From: Saprospiraceae bacterium
GTDB taxonomy: Bacteria; Bacteroidota; Bacteroidia; Chitinophagales; Saprospiraceae
NCBI GenBank assembly: GCA_016717265.1
Contig: JADKFX010000001.1
Location: 3,174,501 to 3,238,500, forward strand
Direction: 5' to 3'
DNA length: 64,000 bases
In this document: positions 37,974-47,086 of the stretch, in pieces
Layout of the letters: every line of letters starts with the position of its first letter
How positions within the stretch are numbered: position 1 is the first letter of the stretch
Program-made: the position numbers and the translations under genes
Notes under the pieces: generated by a model
What the model was told of the DNA's origin: nothing
Databases searched by the model: none
The model's input: only the letters and a program-made list of their open reading frames with translations

Positions 37974-38876
37974 TCAAATTTTTGAAAACCCTTTCTTGCC
38001 CCTATGATTTTTATAAAAAGTGATTCTGGAAGCAATATAACCCAAAGCAAGGGCTAGAGGATAATCGCTAATCCAATGTACATCGGTATTTATCATTGCT
38101 AAGCCAGTTAAACCTATAATGCTATAACCTACCGGCTTTATCCATTTTTTTTGCGGGTAATTTAATGTTAAGGTAGTTACGGTAGCCATCATGGTTGCTA
38201 AATGTCCACTTGGAAAGGCGTCATATCTGGAAGTATTCGTTTGATATGATTTGAAACTAGGCAGAGGACGCCAGATACCTCCATCTGCTGTGGCTCTGAA
38301 CGGACTTTCTCTTCCTGTTATTCGTTTTATGATTTGGGTTGATAATCCCATGGTTATAAAAGTTTCGGTTAGATCCAACGCTACCCCAACCGATTTTTTA
38401 TCATGTGCTAATTTTCCATAAACAAATAATCCGGTTGCCAAAATCATGGAAGTTCCGCCTTCTCCCAATTGATATAAACCACTATTTAAATTTCGTGGAA
38501 TCCTTATAATTTTTGCTTTACCAATTTTAAGTGGTACCGCAAAATCGGTTTGAGAATATAAATGAATCTGCCGACAAAACTGCTTCAATCCATTGGCTAT
38601 TTGTTGGTCAAATGGTATTAAAACGGAAGTAGCAGCAACTGTAATTAAAAAACCAGTCATATGCTCCTTTTTAAAAGGGGAACAAAATATTTGTTTTAAA
38701 TCATCTGGTATATTCGTAATAAACCGATATGGTTTAGGTTTATTGTTAAGATCTTCAAATACAGCACTTGTTTCCAACAATTTTAGAGTGTCTTGTCCTT
38801 TAGCAATAAAAGAAATTTGACAAATAATAACTAAAAAGGAAAGAACTGTTTTAATATTTTTAGAACTAAAATTCAT
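37974..38876 (-). CDS. PAP2-family phosphatase-like membrane protein
   Basis: 300 residues from ATG 38876, which gives a clean signal peptide (..FIAKGQD); the longer frame up to 39011 adds an implausible leader. PAP2 motif 2 is intact (PSGHLATMMA) and motif 3 keeps His and Asp (DVHWISDYP). Motif 1 reads KRITGRESP where KxxxxxxRP is expected, so Ser replaces Arg, and motif 3 has Ala-Met where Ser-Arg is usual. It may act on lipid phosphates or have altered activity. The location is periplasmic membrane. Confidence 0.8.
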   Translation of the reverse strand: MNFSSKNIKTVLSFLVIICQISFIAKGQDTLKLLETSAVFEDLNNKPKPYRFITNIPDDLKQIFCSPFKKEHMTGFLITVAATSVLIPFDQQIANGLKQFCRQIHLYSQTDFAVPLKIGKAKIIRIPRNLNSGLYQLGEGGTSMILATGLFVYGKLAHDKKSVGVALDLTETFITMGLSTQIIKRITGRESPFRATADGGIWRPLPSFKSYQTNTSRYDAFPSGHLATMMATVTTLTLNYPQKKWIKPVGYSIIGLTGLAMINTDVHWISDYPLALALGYIASRITFYKNHRGKKGFSKI

Positions 38877-39177
38877 ACAGTGATTTCGAAGAGATGCAGG
38901 ATCGGTTATTAAGAGAGCTATTCGTTTTGAATGTTTAAACACGCTGTAAGTTATAGCGGTGTTGCCATAGTTAGAGCTAAAAAATCCAATTTGGAAACAA
39001 AGTGCTTCCATTTGAATCAGAATTTATAGCGTTTGTGATGATTCCGGATTTATAGGCAAAAAGATACCACTTGATTTTTAAATCTAGATGGATGCTATAA
39101 AACCTTAAAATTGTAAGAAAACAAAATCTTAAATTCAAATTAAAAGCTGAATTGCTGCTGGTTCTTATAATTCGCAA

Positions 39178-39206
39178 TTTGTAATTGATATTTGATAATA
39201 TATTTG
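39178..39206 (+). promoter_or_regulatory. Consensus promoter of the 2-oxoacid oxidoreductase operon
   Basis: TTTG (39178-39181), a 17-base spacer, then TATATTTG (39199-39206), a perfect TAnnTTTG -7 element. The TTG start of the first gene follows 26 bases later. Confidence 0.6.
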
Positions 39207-39232
39207 TACCGCTTTTTAAAACCCGCTAAATC

Positions 39233-41020
39233 TTGCAACCAACAGATATTAAAAATCCCGAATACTTTCATAAAGTAGTGGACTGTCAATATGCTTGCCC
39301 AGCTCATACCCCAGTTCCTGAATATATTCGGCTCATAGCTGCTGAAAAATATACGGAAGCATATATGCTCAATTGGGAGTCCAATGTATTTCCAGGTATT
39401 TTAGGTCGAACCTGCGACCGACCTTGTGAGCCAGCGTGCCGAAGGGGTCGAATTGAAGAAGAACCTGTTGCCATATGTAGGCTAAAAAGGGTCGCTGCTG
39501 ATTTCAAAGGAGATGTCCGAAAACACATGCCACAAGGTCCATTTCCGCCAAATGGTAAGCGAATTGCCTTAATTGGTGGTGGACCTGCATCTTTAACAGT
39601 AGCAAGAGATTTGGCTCCATTAGGTTATGAAATACATCTTTATGATGAACAAGAATTTGGCGGTGGTATGATGCGAAGTCAAATTCCATCTTTTAGGTTA
39701 CCGGATGAAGTACTTTCAGAAGAAGTCAATTTTATCTTAGAATTAGGCATTCATACCCATTTTAAAACCTATGTTAAGAGTTTAAAATCGATTTTAGAAG
39801 AACGATATGATGCTATTTTTATAGGTACAGGAGCACCAAGAGGCAAAGATTTGGATATTCCTGGCAGATGGGATGCTAAAGCGAATATTCATATAGGAAT
39901 AGAATGGCTGGCGAGCGTAGCATTTGAGCACACCAGTCAAATTGGGAAAAAAGTTATTGTGGTTGGTGGTGGAAACACTGCCATGGATTGTTGCAGAACT
40001 TCCAGACGTCTTGGTGGTCAGGATGTTAAAGTAGTTGTGAGAAGTCCATTTTCTGAAATGAAGGCATCACCCTGGGAAAAAGAAGATGCAATGCATGAAG
40101 ATATCCCTATTTTAGATTGTCACGTACCTAAATCGTTTCTAATAGAAGATGGCAAATTGAAAGGTATGTGTTTTGAAAAAGTTCAAGTACAATTAGATGC
40201 TTCCGGTAAACGAAAACTGATACCTACAGGTGAAGCAGATGTAATTATAGAAGCAGACGAAGTTTTATTAGCAATTGGCCAGGAAAATAGTTTTCCTTGG
40301 ATTGAAAGAGATCTTGGAATTGAATTTAATCAATGGGAATTACCGACGGTTGATGCGATCACTTATCAGTCGAGTTTAGCTTCCGTATTCTTTGGGGGAG
40401 ATGCTTCTTTTGGACCAAAAAATGTCATTACAGCGGTAGCTCAAGGTCATCAAGCCGCTGTTTCCATTGATCTATATTGTCAGCATAAGAATCTTAACGA
40501 ACGGTTACATCCAATGGTGAATCTTGTTTCTCAAAAAATGGGTATTCACGAGTGGGCATATGATAGTAAAATTGTTGATGATATTCGGTATATCGTACCG
40601 CAGGCTGAAAAAGCAATTACTCTTAAAGATCGCAAAAAAGAAGTTGAATTAGGGTTTGATCTTCAAACAGCTTTTAAAGAAGCTCAAAGATGTCTAAACT
40701 GCGATGCACAAACCATTTTTACAACCAGCCGTTGTATTGAATGCGATGCTTGTGTCGATATTTGTCCAACATCCTGTATTTCATTTGTTCCAAATGGCGA
40801 GGAAGAAGATTTAAGAACCCGATTAGGCGCTCCAGCAAACAACCTTTCTCAAGACTTGTATGTTTCAGAAGTACTGCCAACGACTCGGGTAATGGTAAAA
40901 GATGAAGACGTGTGTTTACATTGCGGACTTTGTGCTGAACGTTGCCCAACTTCAGCATGGGATATGCAAAAATATTTTTATTCAGTGACTAAAGCCGGTT
41001 CATGCAATCACATCCATTAA
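39233..41020 (+). CDS. GltD-like NAD(P)-dependent flavoprotein with ferredoxin domain (electron-transfer subunit of 2-oxoacid oxidoreductase)
   Basis: 595 residues. The N-terminal Fe-S region (CQYACPAHTPVPEYI ... LGRTCDRPCEPACRRG) and two dinucleotide-binding folds (RIALIGGGPASLTVARDL for FAD, KVIVVGGGNTAMDCCRTSRRLGG for NAD(P)H) match the small subunit of glutamate synthase. The C-terminus adds two 4Fe-4S ferredoxin motifs (CIECDACVDICPTSC and CLHCGLCAERCPTSAW). It overlaps the alpha subunit gene by 19 bases, so it most likely passes electrons between the oxidoreductase and NAD(P)H. The start is TTG. Confidence 0.9.
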   Translation: MQPTDIKNPEYFHKVVDCQYACPAHTPVPEYIRLIAAEKYTEAYMLNWESNVFPGILGRTCDRPCEPACRRGRIEEEPVAICRLKRVAADFKGDVRKHMPQGPFPPNGKRIALIGGGPASLTVARDLAPLGYEIHLYDEQEFGGGMMRSQIPSFRLPDEVLSEEVNFILELGIHTHFKTYVKSLKSILEERYDAIFIGTGAPRGKDLDIPGRWDAKANIHIGIEWLASVAFEHTSQIGKKVIVVGGGNTAMDCCRTSRRLGGQDVKVVVRSPFSEMKASPWEKEDAMHEDIPILDCHVPKSFLIEDGKLKGMCFEKVQVQLDASGKRKLIPTGEADVIIEADEVLLAIGQENSFPWIERDLGIEFNQWELPTVDAITYQSSLASVFFGGDASFGPKNVITAVAQGHQAAVSIDLYCQHKNLNERLHPMVNLVSQKMGIHEWAYDSKIVDDIRYIVPQAEKAITLKDRKKEVELGFDLQTAFKEAQRCLNCDAQTIFTTSRCIECDACVDICPTSCISFVPNGEEEDLRTRLGAPANNLSQDLYVSEVLPTTRVMVKDEDVCLHCGLCAERCPTSAWDMQKYFYSVTKAGSCNHIH

Positions 41021-42852
41021 TTAATGACTTTGTAGTTCGATTTGCAAACGTAAATGGTACCGGAAGTGCTAGTGCAAATAATATGTTTGCAAAAGCTATT
41101 TTCAGAATGGGTATTCCCGTAACACCTAAAAATATTTTTCCTTCAAATATTCAGGGATTGCCAACTTGGTTTGAAGTCCGGGTTAGTGATCATTTTTATT
41201 TAGGAAGAAGAGAAGGAATTGATATTATGGTTTGTGTGAATCCACAAAGTATGATGCAAGATGTTGTCAATGTAAAACCTGGAGGATATTTTATTTATGA
41301 CAGTTCAAAACCACTTCACAAAGAATTTATACGAGATGATATTCACTACATAGGAATTCCATTGACTGAAATTACAATTCGAGAATATACAGATCCTCGA
41401 CAGCGAATGTTATTTAAGAATATTATCTATGTAGGTGCTTTGTCTGCCTTGATTGATATTGAAATGGAAGTTCTAAAAAACCTGGTGGCAGAACAATTTC
41501 AAGGAAAAGAAAAACTAATTGCACCGAATCATCATGCACTTGAATTAGGAAGTCAATATGTAAAAGATCATTTCAAATGTCCACTTGAGTATAGATTAGA
41601 ACGAAGAAATTTATTAGATCATAAAATATTATTTGAAGGAAATGCTGCTTGCGCTCTTGGAGCCATTTATGGAGGCGCAACAATTGCAGCTTGGTATCCA
41701 ATTACACCATCGACTTCTGTAGTTGATGCCTTTTCCGATTATGCAGCTGAGTACCGAATAGACCCTCAAACGGGAGCTAAAAATTATGCCATTGTTCAAG
41801 CAGAAGATGAATTATCTGCAATGGGTATGGTGATCGGTGCTATGTGGAATGGAGCCCGTGCTTTTACCGCAACAAGTGGACCCGGTGTATCCTTAATGCA
41901 GGAATTTTTAGGTCTTGCATATTTTGCAGAAATCCCTGCTGTATTAATTGATGTTCAACGAACAGGCCCGTCAACAGGAATGCCTACGAGAACACAACAA
42001 TCTGATATTCTGGTTTCAGCATATGCATCCCATGGAGATACAAAACAAGTGTTACTATTTCCAAATTCTCCAACAGAATGTTTTGAATTAACTGCTTTGT
42101 CATTTGATTTAGCCGAACAATTACAAACTCCCATTATAATTCTTTCTGATTTGGATTTAGGAATGAATGATCATGTTTGCGATCCATTAAAATGGAATGA
42201 CGAAACAAAATATAAACGGGGTAAAATATTAGATGCTGATGCATTGGATAAAATTGAAAAATTTGGACGATATCTTGACATTGATGGTGATGCTTTAACC
42301 TATAGAACTATACCTGGTACGCATCCAACCAAAGGTTCTTTTTTTACCAGAGGTTCTTCCCGTGATGAGTATGCAATTTATACTGAGGATGGAAATGCAT
42401 ATAAACGCAATATGGATCGCTTATCAAAAAAATGGGAAACCATTAAAAGCTATGTACCAAAACCAGAATTATTTCAAAAGGAAAATTTGTCGAAATTTGG
42501 AATGTTATTTTTTGGTACCAGTCATTATGCTGCTTTAGAAGCAAGAGATTATCTTGCAAAAGATGGATTATCATTAGATGCTATTCGATTAAAATCATTT
42601 CCATTTCCTAAAGAAGTCGAAGATTTTATTGAATTTCATGATGTCATTTTTGTGATTGAACAAAACCGAGATGCGCAGATGCGAAGTTTATTAATTAATG
42701 AATTTGATTTAAATCCTGAGCGGTTAATTCGCATTTTAAATTATGATGGAATGCCAATAACAGCCTCTAATATTCAAAACCAAATTCAAAATTATTTCAA
42801 AGCCAGGTCAATTGAAATTCCAAAACTTAATTACGAATTTGAAATAAAGTAA
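41002..42852 (+). CDS. korA: 2-oxoacid:acceptor oxidoreductase, fused gamma-alpha subunit
   Basis: 616 residues: a gamma domain (about 5-190; FVVRFANVNGTGSASANNMFAKAIFRMGIP) fused to an alpha domain (from about 213; EGNAACALGAIYGGATIAAWYPITPSTSV ... QAEDELSAMGMVIGAMWNGARAFTATSGPG). The layout and the next gene fit 2-oxoglutarate (or another 2-oxoacid):ferredoxin oxidoreductase. It catalyses CoA-dependent oxidative decarboxylation, or the reverse. Substrate preference cannot be read with certainty; 2-oxoglutarate is the usual choice in Bacteroidota. Confidence 0.92.
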   Translation: MQSHPLINDFVVRFANVNGTGSASANNMFAKAIFRMGIPVTPKNIFPSNIQGLPTWFEVRVSDHFYLGRREGIDIMVCVNPQSMMQDVVNVKPGGYFIYDSSKPLHKEFIRDDIHYIGIPLTEITIREYTDPRQRMLFKNIIYVGALSALIDIEMEVLKNLVAEQFQGKEKLIAPNHHALELGSQYVKDHFKCPLEYRLERRNLLDHKILFEGNAACALGAIYGGATIAAWYPITPSTSVVDAFSDYAAEYRIDPQTGAKNYAIVQAEDELSAMGMVIGAMWNGARAFTATSGPGVSLMQEFLGLAYFAEIPAVLIDVQRTGPSTGMPTRTQQSDILVSAYASHGDTKQVLLFPNSPTECFELTALSFDLAEQLQTPIIILSDLDLGMNDHVCDPLKWNDETKYKRGKILDADALDKIEKFGRYLDIDGDALTYRTIPGTHPTKGSFFTRGSSRDEYAIYTEDGNAYKRNMDRLSKKWETIKSYVPKPELFQKENLSKFGMLFFGTSHYAALEARDYLAKDGLSLDAIRLKSFPFPKEVEDFIEFHDVIFVIEQNRDAQMRSLLINEFDLNPERLIRILNYDGMPITASNIQNQIQNYFKARSIEIPKLNYEFEIK

Positions 42853-42908
42853 AGATTCAAATTATAAAACCCTATTCTGAAAACTCCTAAACTATAAAAA
42901 GCGGATCC

Positions 42909-43961
42909 ATGACTTACCTAAGACCTAGTTTCAGACATCCTGAACTTCCTATAAATACTTTAGGATATCACAGGAAAGATTATGAAGGATCCTTATCAAC
43001 TTTATGTGCAGGTTGTGGACACGATTCTATCAGCAGTGCATTAATACAAGCATGTTTTGAACTAAATATCGAACCGCACCGTTTAGCAAAACTTTCTGGA
43101 ATAGGTTGTTCATCAAAAACTCCAACCTACTTTTTAGGGAACTCCCATGGTTTTAATTCCGTTCATGGCAGAATGCCAAGTGTTGCTACTGGAGCTAATC
43201 TTGCAAATAGAGATTTAATTTATCTTGGTGTTTCTGGCGATGGTGACACCGCTTCTATTGGCATGGGACAATTTGTACATCTCATCAGACGAAATTTGAA
43301 TATCACGTATATCGTCATGAATAATGGATGTTATGGATTAACGAAAGGGCAAGACTCTGCTACAGCAGATCAAGGTTCCAAAAGCAAAGCGGGTGCTGCG
43401 AATTTATTTCAAAATATTGATTTACCAGGTTTAGCGATGGAATTAGGTGCAGGTTTTGTCGCCCGAAGTTTTTCAGGTGATAAAATTCAATTAATTCCAT
43501 TAATAAAAGCAGCTTTGGCACATCCTGGATTTGCATTAATTGATGTAATTTCTCCTTGTGTTACGTTTAATAACAATGTTGGATCCACAAAATCCTATGA
43601 CTATGTACGGCACCATATCGATGCTACTGCGACTTTTGATTTTGTCCCAATTGCTACCGAAATTAAAACTGAATACGAACAAGGAACCACGCAAGAAGTA
43701 AAAATGCATGACGGCTCCTATCTTCGTTTTAATAAACTACAAAATGACTGGGATCCCTGCAATAAAGAATCTGCAGTTCAAGCACTGCATCGGGCAAATC
43801 TAAATGGAGAAATACTTACAGGACTTATCTATATAAACGAAGATTCCGAAGATTTACATTCCTTACTAAATACAAATAAAGCGCCTTTAAATAGCTTACA
43901 AGAAACGGATCTATGTCCAGGCCTGTCTACCCTTCAGCAAATTAATGCAAGCTTGAAATAA
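42909..43961 (+). CDS. korB: 2-oxoacid:ferredoxin oxidoreductase, beta (TPP) subunit
   Basis: 350 residues. Thiamine pyrophosphate motif GDGDTASIGMGQFVHLIRR followed by NN; 4Fe-4S ligands in LCAGCGHDSI, GIGCSS and ISPCVTFNN. There is no separate ferredoxin domain in this subunit, consistent with the ferredoxin modules on the upstream flavoprotein. It lies 56 bases after the alpha gene and a hairpin terminator follows. Confidence 0.94.
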   Translation: MTYLRPSFRHPELPINTLGYHRKDYEGSLSTLCAGCGHDSISSALIQACFELNIEPHRLAKLSGIGCSSKTPTYFLGNSHGFNSVHGRMPSVATGANLANRDLIYLGVSGDGDTASIGMGQFVHLIRRNLNITYIVMNNGCYGLTKGQDSATADQGSKSKAGAANLFQNIDLPGLAMELGAGFVARSFSGDKIQLIPLIKAALAHPGFALIDVISPCVTFNNNVGSTKSYDYVRHHIDATATFDFVPIATEIKTEYEQGTTQEVKMHDGSYLRFNKLQNDWDPCNKESAVQALHRANLNGEILTGLIYINEDSEDLHSLLNTNKAPLNSLQETDLCPGLSTLQQINASLK

Positions 43962-43980
43962 GCTATTTCCAAACGAATTC

Positions 43981-44014
43981 AAATACCTGCTAAATAATAA
44001 AGCAGGATTTCTTT
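43981..44014 (+). terminator. Terminator after the 2-oxoacid oxidoreductase operon
   Basis: Stem CCTGCT / AGCAGG with a 9-base loop, extended by AAAT / ATTT with one bulge, and a T-rich 3' side (ATTTCTTT). It lies 20 bases after the stop of korB. Confidence 0.7.
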
Positions 44015-44033
44015 ACTCCTCCAACAATTGGGC

Positions 44034-44041
44034 TAACTTTG
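44034..44041 (+). promoter_or_regulatory. -7 element before the YfhO gene
   Basis: TAACTTTG matches TAnnTTTG exactly and lies 18 bases before the ATG. A weaker upstream element CTTTAC is 18 bases away. It follows directly after the terminator of the preceding operon. Confidence 0.5.
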
Positions 44042-44059
44042 TATATATAAAGCTACTAT

Positions 44060-46567
44060 ATGTTTAATGCATTATTAAAGAAATTATACCCACATCTACT
44101 GGTTATCCTGATTTTCATAGTTGTTATTTCTTATTTTTTTTATCCACACTGGCAAGGCAAAGTAATCCAACAAGGAGACGTGTCATCATGGCAAGGATCC
44201 GCACGAGAAATCATAGATTATAATAAAACACATCCCGATGACCCAGCACTTTGGACAGGTACTATGTTTAGCGGAATGCCCTCTTATCAGATATCAACAC
44301 CCATGGATTATAATTTTTTTAATTATATTCAAAAGCTATTAGCTCTTGGTTTTTTAACCGGGCCAATCGCGATTTTCTTTTATTGTTCGGTTTCCTTTTA
44401 TATTTTATATCTGGTATTAGGTTTGAATATTGGTTTTGCTTGTGTAGGTGCATTGGCAACATCTTTAGTAACTGGTAATTTCATAGTATATGAAGCGGGA
44501 CATATACCAAAATTAGTAGTGTTATCCATGATTGGTTTTATTCTAGCAGGGATGATCTTATCCTATCGCGGGAAATGGCTTCAAGGTGCTGCATTATTTG
44601 GATTAGGAATGGGCATAAATATTTTGAATAATCACGTTCAAATGAGTTATTACACCTTCTTGTTAATGCTCCCACTAATTTTTTCATTCGCTTATTTCCA
44701 TTTTAAAGATAAAGACATTAAAGGATTTTTAATACCGAGTGGAATTTTAACAGGGATAACGGTGCTTGCATTATTAGCATCATCCAGTACAATTTTTCCA
44801 ACCTATGAATATGCAAAAGAAACAATGCGCGGCGGACATATTTTATCAACTAAATCAGGTACTACGGATACAGATATAAATGCAGCCGGATTACAATGGG
44901 ATTATGCAATGAATTGGAGTAATGGGCTTGAAGATTTATTTTCCTGTATTATCCCAGGAGCTGCTGGTGGAGGAACTTCAGAACCTATAGAAACAACTTC
45001 TGCAACTGTAAAAAATCTACGAAAACAAGGATATAATCCTCCAAAAAGGATGCAAGCCCCACTCTATTGGGGTTCGCTACCTTTTACAAGTGGTCCGTTT
45101 TATTTCGGTGCAGTGATGTGTTTATTATTTGTACTTGGTTTATTTACTGTGAAAGGTCCAATTAAATGGTGGATAGCAATTTCTGTTACACTTGGTTTAT
45201 TACTCTCCATGGGTAAACATTTCGAAATGTTAAATCATCTTTTATTTAATTATCTGCCGTTGTATAGTAAATTCAGAGCCCCTAGCAGTATACTTTCAGT
45301 GGTCTCTTACTTTTTTCCAATTCTTGGCATGATGGCGATTTATCAATTGACACAAAAAGAACAAAAGGATGAAACGCTTATAAAAAAATTATACTATAGT
45401 GTTGGGATCACTGGTGGAATCTGTTTATTCTTTGCTGTATTAGGACCTAGTTTTTTTGGTTTTTCACATCCCTCTGATCCAAGCTATTTGAAACAAGGTT
45501 TCGATACGGAGTCGCTTATTGCAGATCGAAAATCATTAATGCAAAGCGACTCCATTCGTTCTCTATTATTGATTCTAGCGAGTGCCGGTATCTTGTGGTT
45601 GTATATTAAAAACAAAACAAGCACCCTCGTAGTTGCTTGCGTATTAGGAGCATTAATTTTATTTGATTTTGGTGGTGTTGCAACAAGATATGTACATAAA
45701 GAAGATTTTATATCCAAATCTAAAAAAGAGCAATCTCAAAAACCAAGACCTGTTGATAATCAAATTTTAAGCGACAAAAGTACGTATCGGGTTTTGGATT
45801 TAACCGTAAATACTTTTAATAGTGCAATGCCTTCCTTCTTTCATAATCATGTAGGTGGTTACCACCCTGCAAAATTACAGCGCTATCAGGATATTATTGA
45901 TCGGCATATTGATCCGGAAATAAATCAGCTTTTTGCTTTTTCTCAAAATGCTGGATCAGATAGTAGTTTAACTGCTTCCTTATCTACACTCAGTGTTTTA
46001 AATATGCTGAACACTAAATATTACATTTTAGGTCAACCTGGAAAAGAAGTTGCTTTACCAAATTCATCTGCAATGGGTAATGCCTGGTTGATTCAAAATA
46101 TTAAATTTGTAAATTCACCAGATGAAGAAATAGCAGATCTCGAAAAAAATAATTTAAAACAGTTTGTTATTATCCATAAAGAGTTTGAATCTAAAATTTC
46201 AAAAACACAATTTGATGGAAATGGATCTATTAAATTGAGTTCATACAGCCCAAATAAATTGACCTACGAATTTGATAGTCAAACAGATCAATTCGTTGTT
46301 TTTTCAGAGGTTTGGTACGGACCTGATTTAGGTTGGCACATTATGATTGACGGAAAAGAAACTGAATTGGTTCGTGCTAATTATGTACTTAGAGCAGCAC
46401 AAATACCGGCTGGCAAACACCAAATCGTTATGGAGTTTAAACCCCGTTCATTTGCATTAGGCAAAACACTTTCCATGCTTTGTTCACTACTTTTGATAGG
46501 ACTCATTGGATTTGTAGGATATAGAGAATTTAAGAATTTAAAATCAAGCACTATCAATAAACATTAG
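44060..46567 (+). CDS. YfhO-family multi-spanning membrane protein
   Basis: 835 residues with about a dozen membrane helices in the first 560 residues and a beta-rich C-terminal extracytoplasmic domain (VFSEVWYGPDLGWHIMIDGKETELVRANYVLRAAQIPAGKHQIVMEFKP) before one last helix. This matches the Bacteroidota YfhO family, thought to act in cell-surface glycosylation as GT-C-like enzymes. Substrate unknown. The small membrane protein at 46598 follows after 30 bases. Confidence 0.85.
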   Translation: MFNALLKKLYPHLLVILIFIVVISYFFYPHWQGKVIQQGDVSSWQGSAREIIDYNKTHPDDPALWTGTMFSGMPSYQISTPMDYNFFNYIQKLLALGFLTGPIAIFFYCSVSFYILYLVLGLNIGFACVGALATSLVTGNFIVYEAGHIPKLVVLSMIGFILAGMILSYRGKWLQGAALFGLGMGINILNNHVQMSYYTFLLMLPLIFSFAYFHFKDKDIKGFLIPSGILTGITVLALLASSSTIFPTYEYAKETMRGGHILSTKSGTTDTDINAAGLQWDYAMNWSNGLEDLFSCIIPGAAGGGTSEPIETTSATVKNLRKQGYNPPKRMQAPLYWGSLPFTSGPFYFGAVMCLLFVLGLFTVKGPIKWWIAISVTLGLLLSMGKHFEMLNHLLFNYLPLYSKFRAPSSILSVVSYFFPILGMMAIYQLTQKEQKDETLIKKLYYSVGITGGICLFFAVLGPSFFGFSHPSDPSYLKQGFDTESLIADRKSLMQSDSIRSLLLILASAGILWLYIKNKTSTLVVACVLGALILFDFGGVATRYVHKEDFISKSKKEQSQKPRPVDNQILSDKSTYRVLDLTVNTFNSAMPSFFHNHVGGYHPAKLQRYQDIIDRHIDPEINQLFAFSQNAGSDSSLTASLSTLSVLNMLNTKYYILGQPGKEVALPNSSAMGNAWLIQNIKFVNSPDEEIADLEKNNLKQFVIIHKEFESKISKTQFDGNGSIKLSSYSPNKLTYEFDSQTDQFVVFSEVWYGPDLGWHIMIDGKETELVRANYVLRAAQIPAGKHQIVMEFKPRSFALGKTLSMLCSLLLIGLIGFVGYREFKNLKSSTINKH

Positions 46568-46597
46568 AAAGGGAAAAGTTTTTTAAAACGAAATAAG

Positions 46598-46780
46598 ATG
46601 AAAAAATCAGTAATTTTTTTAATTTTATTAGGCACTTTATGCTTGAGTTTCAGGATAATAACTAGACATTTCTTTGAGACGCCGGCTGATTTAGTTCATT
46701 TTATAAGAGGATTTGGAGTTGGAATTATCATTGCTGCATTGTTACTACAAAAAAAACTGGAAAAGAAATCTCAAACCTAG
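46598..46780 (+). CDS. Small two-helix membrane protein
   Basis: 60 residues. Two hydrophobic segments (about 4-20 and 38-51) separated by a conserved-looking loop RHFFETPADLVHFIRGFGVG; the tail is Lys-rich. No named family. Its good start, size and proximity to the YfhO gene suggest it is real and co-transcribed. Confidence 0.55.
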   Translation: MKKSVIFLILLGTLCLSFRIITRHFFETPADLVHFIRGFGVGIIIAALLLQKKLEKKSQT

Positions 46781-47086
46781 AAGAATTTTTAATAACTATT
46801 CTGGAATGTAATTTAATAGTATTTCTTTTATAAAAAGACTAATTATTAGTGCGGTAAATTGAACTAAATTATTTGTTCAATCGGTATCCCACTTTTCTTG
46901 AGTAGCATATTAAACAAACAAATTTTATTTGTAGAAAAAGAATATAGGTAAAACTTTTGATGAATATATCCATGGACCTTATCTCGTAATGGAGAATACA
47001 AATTCCCACGCCATTTTCCCCATTTTTTATTTGTTGCTGAAATGCCCGTTTATCCAATATTGAATGGATTGCAATTACAGTGCATT
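46781..47086. other. 306-base convergent gap, no clear gene
   Basis: Contains a short inverted repeat TTGAAC / GTTCAA (46859-46880, 10-base loop) that could end transcription from either side. Minus-strand frames across 46869-47057 are open for about 50-60 codons, but none has a recognisable domain. Confidence 0.4.

Noticed and set aside
38877..39011. 45-residue leader on the PAP2 protein
   Set aside because: ATG 38876 begins a typical signal peptide; the longer version would bury it.
46869..47057. Minus-strand 62-codon frame after the YfhO operon
   Set aside because: No start context, domain or promoter; a second frame over the same bases looks equally coding-like, so neither is convincing.
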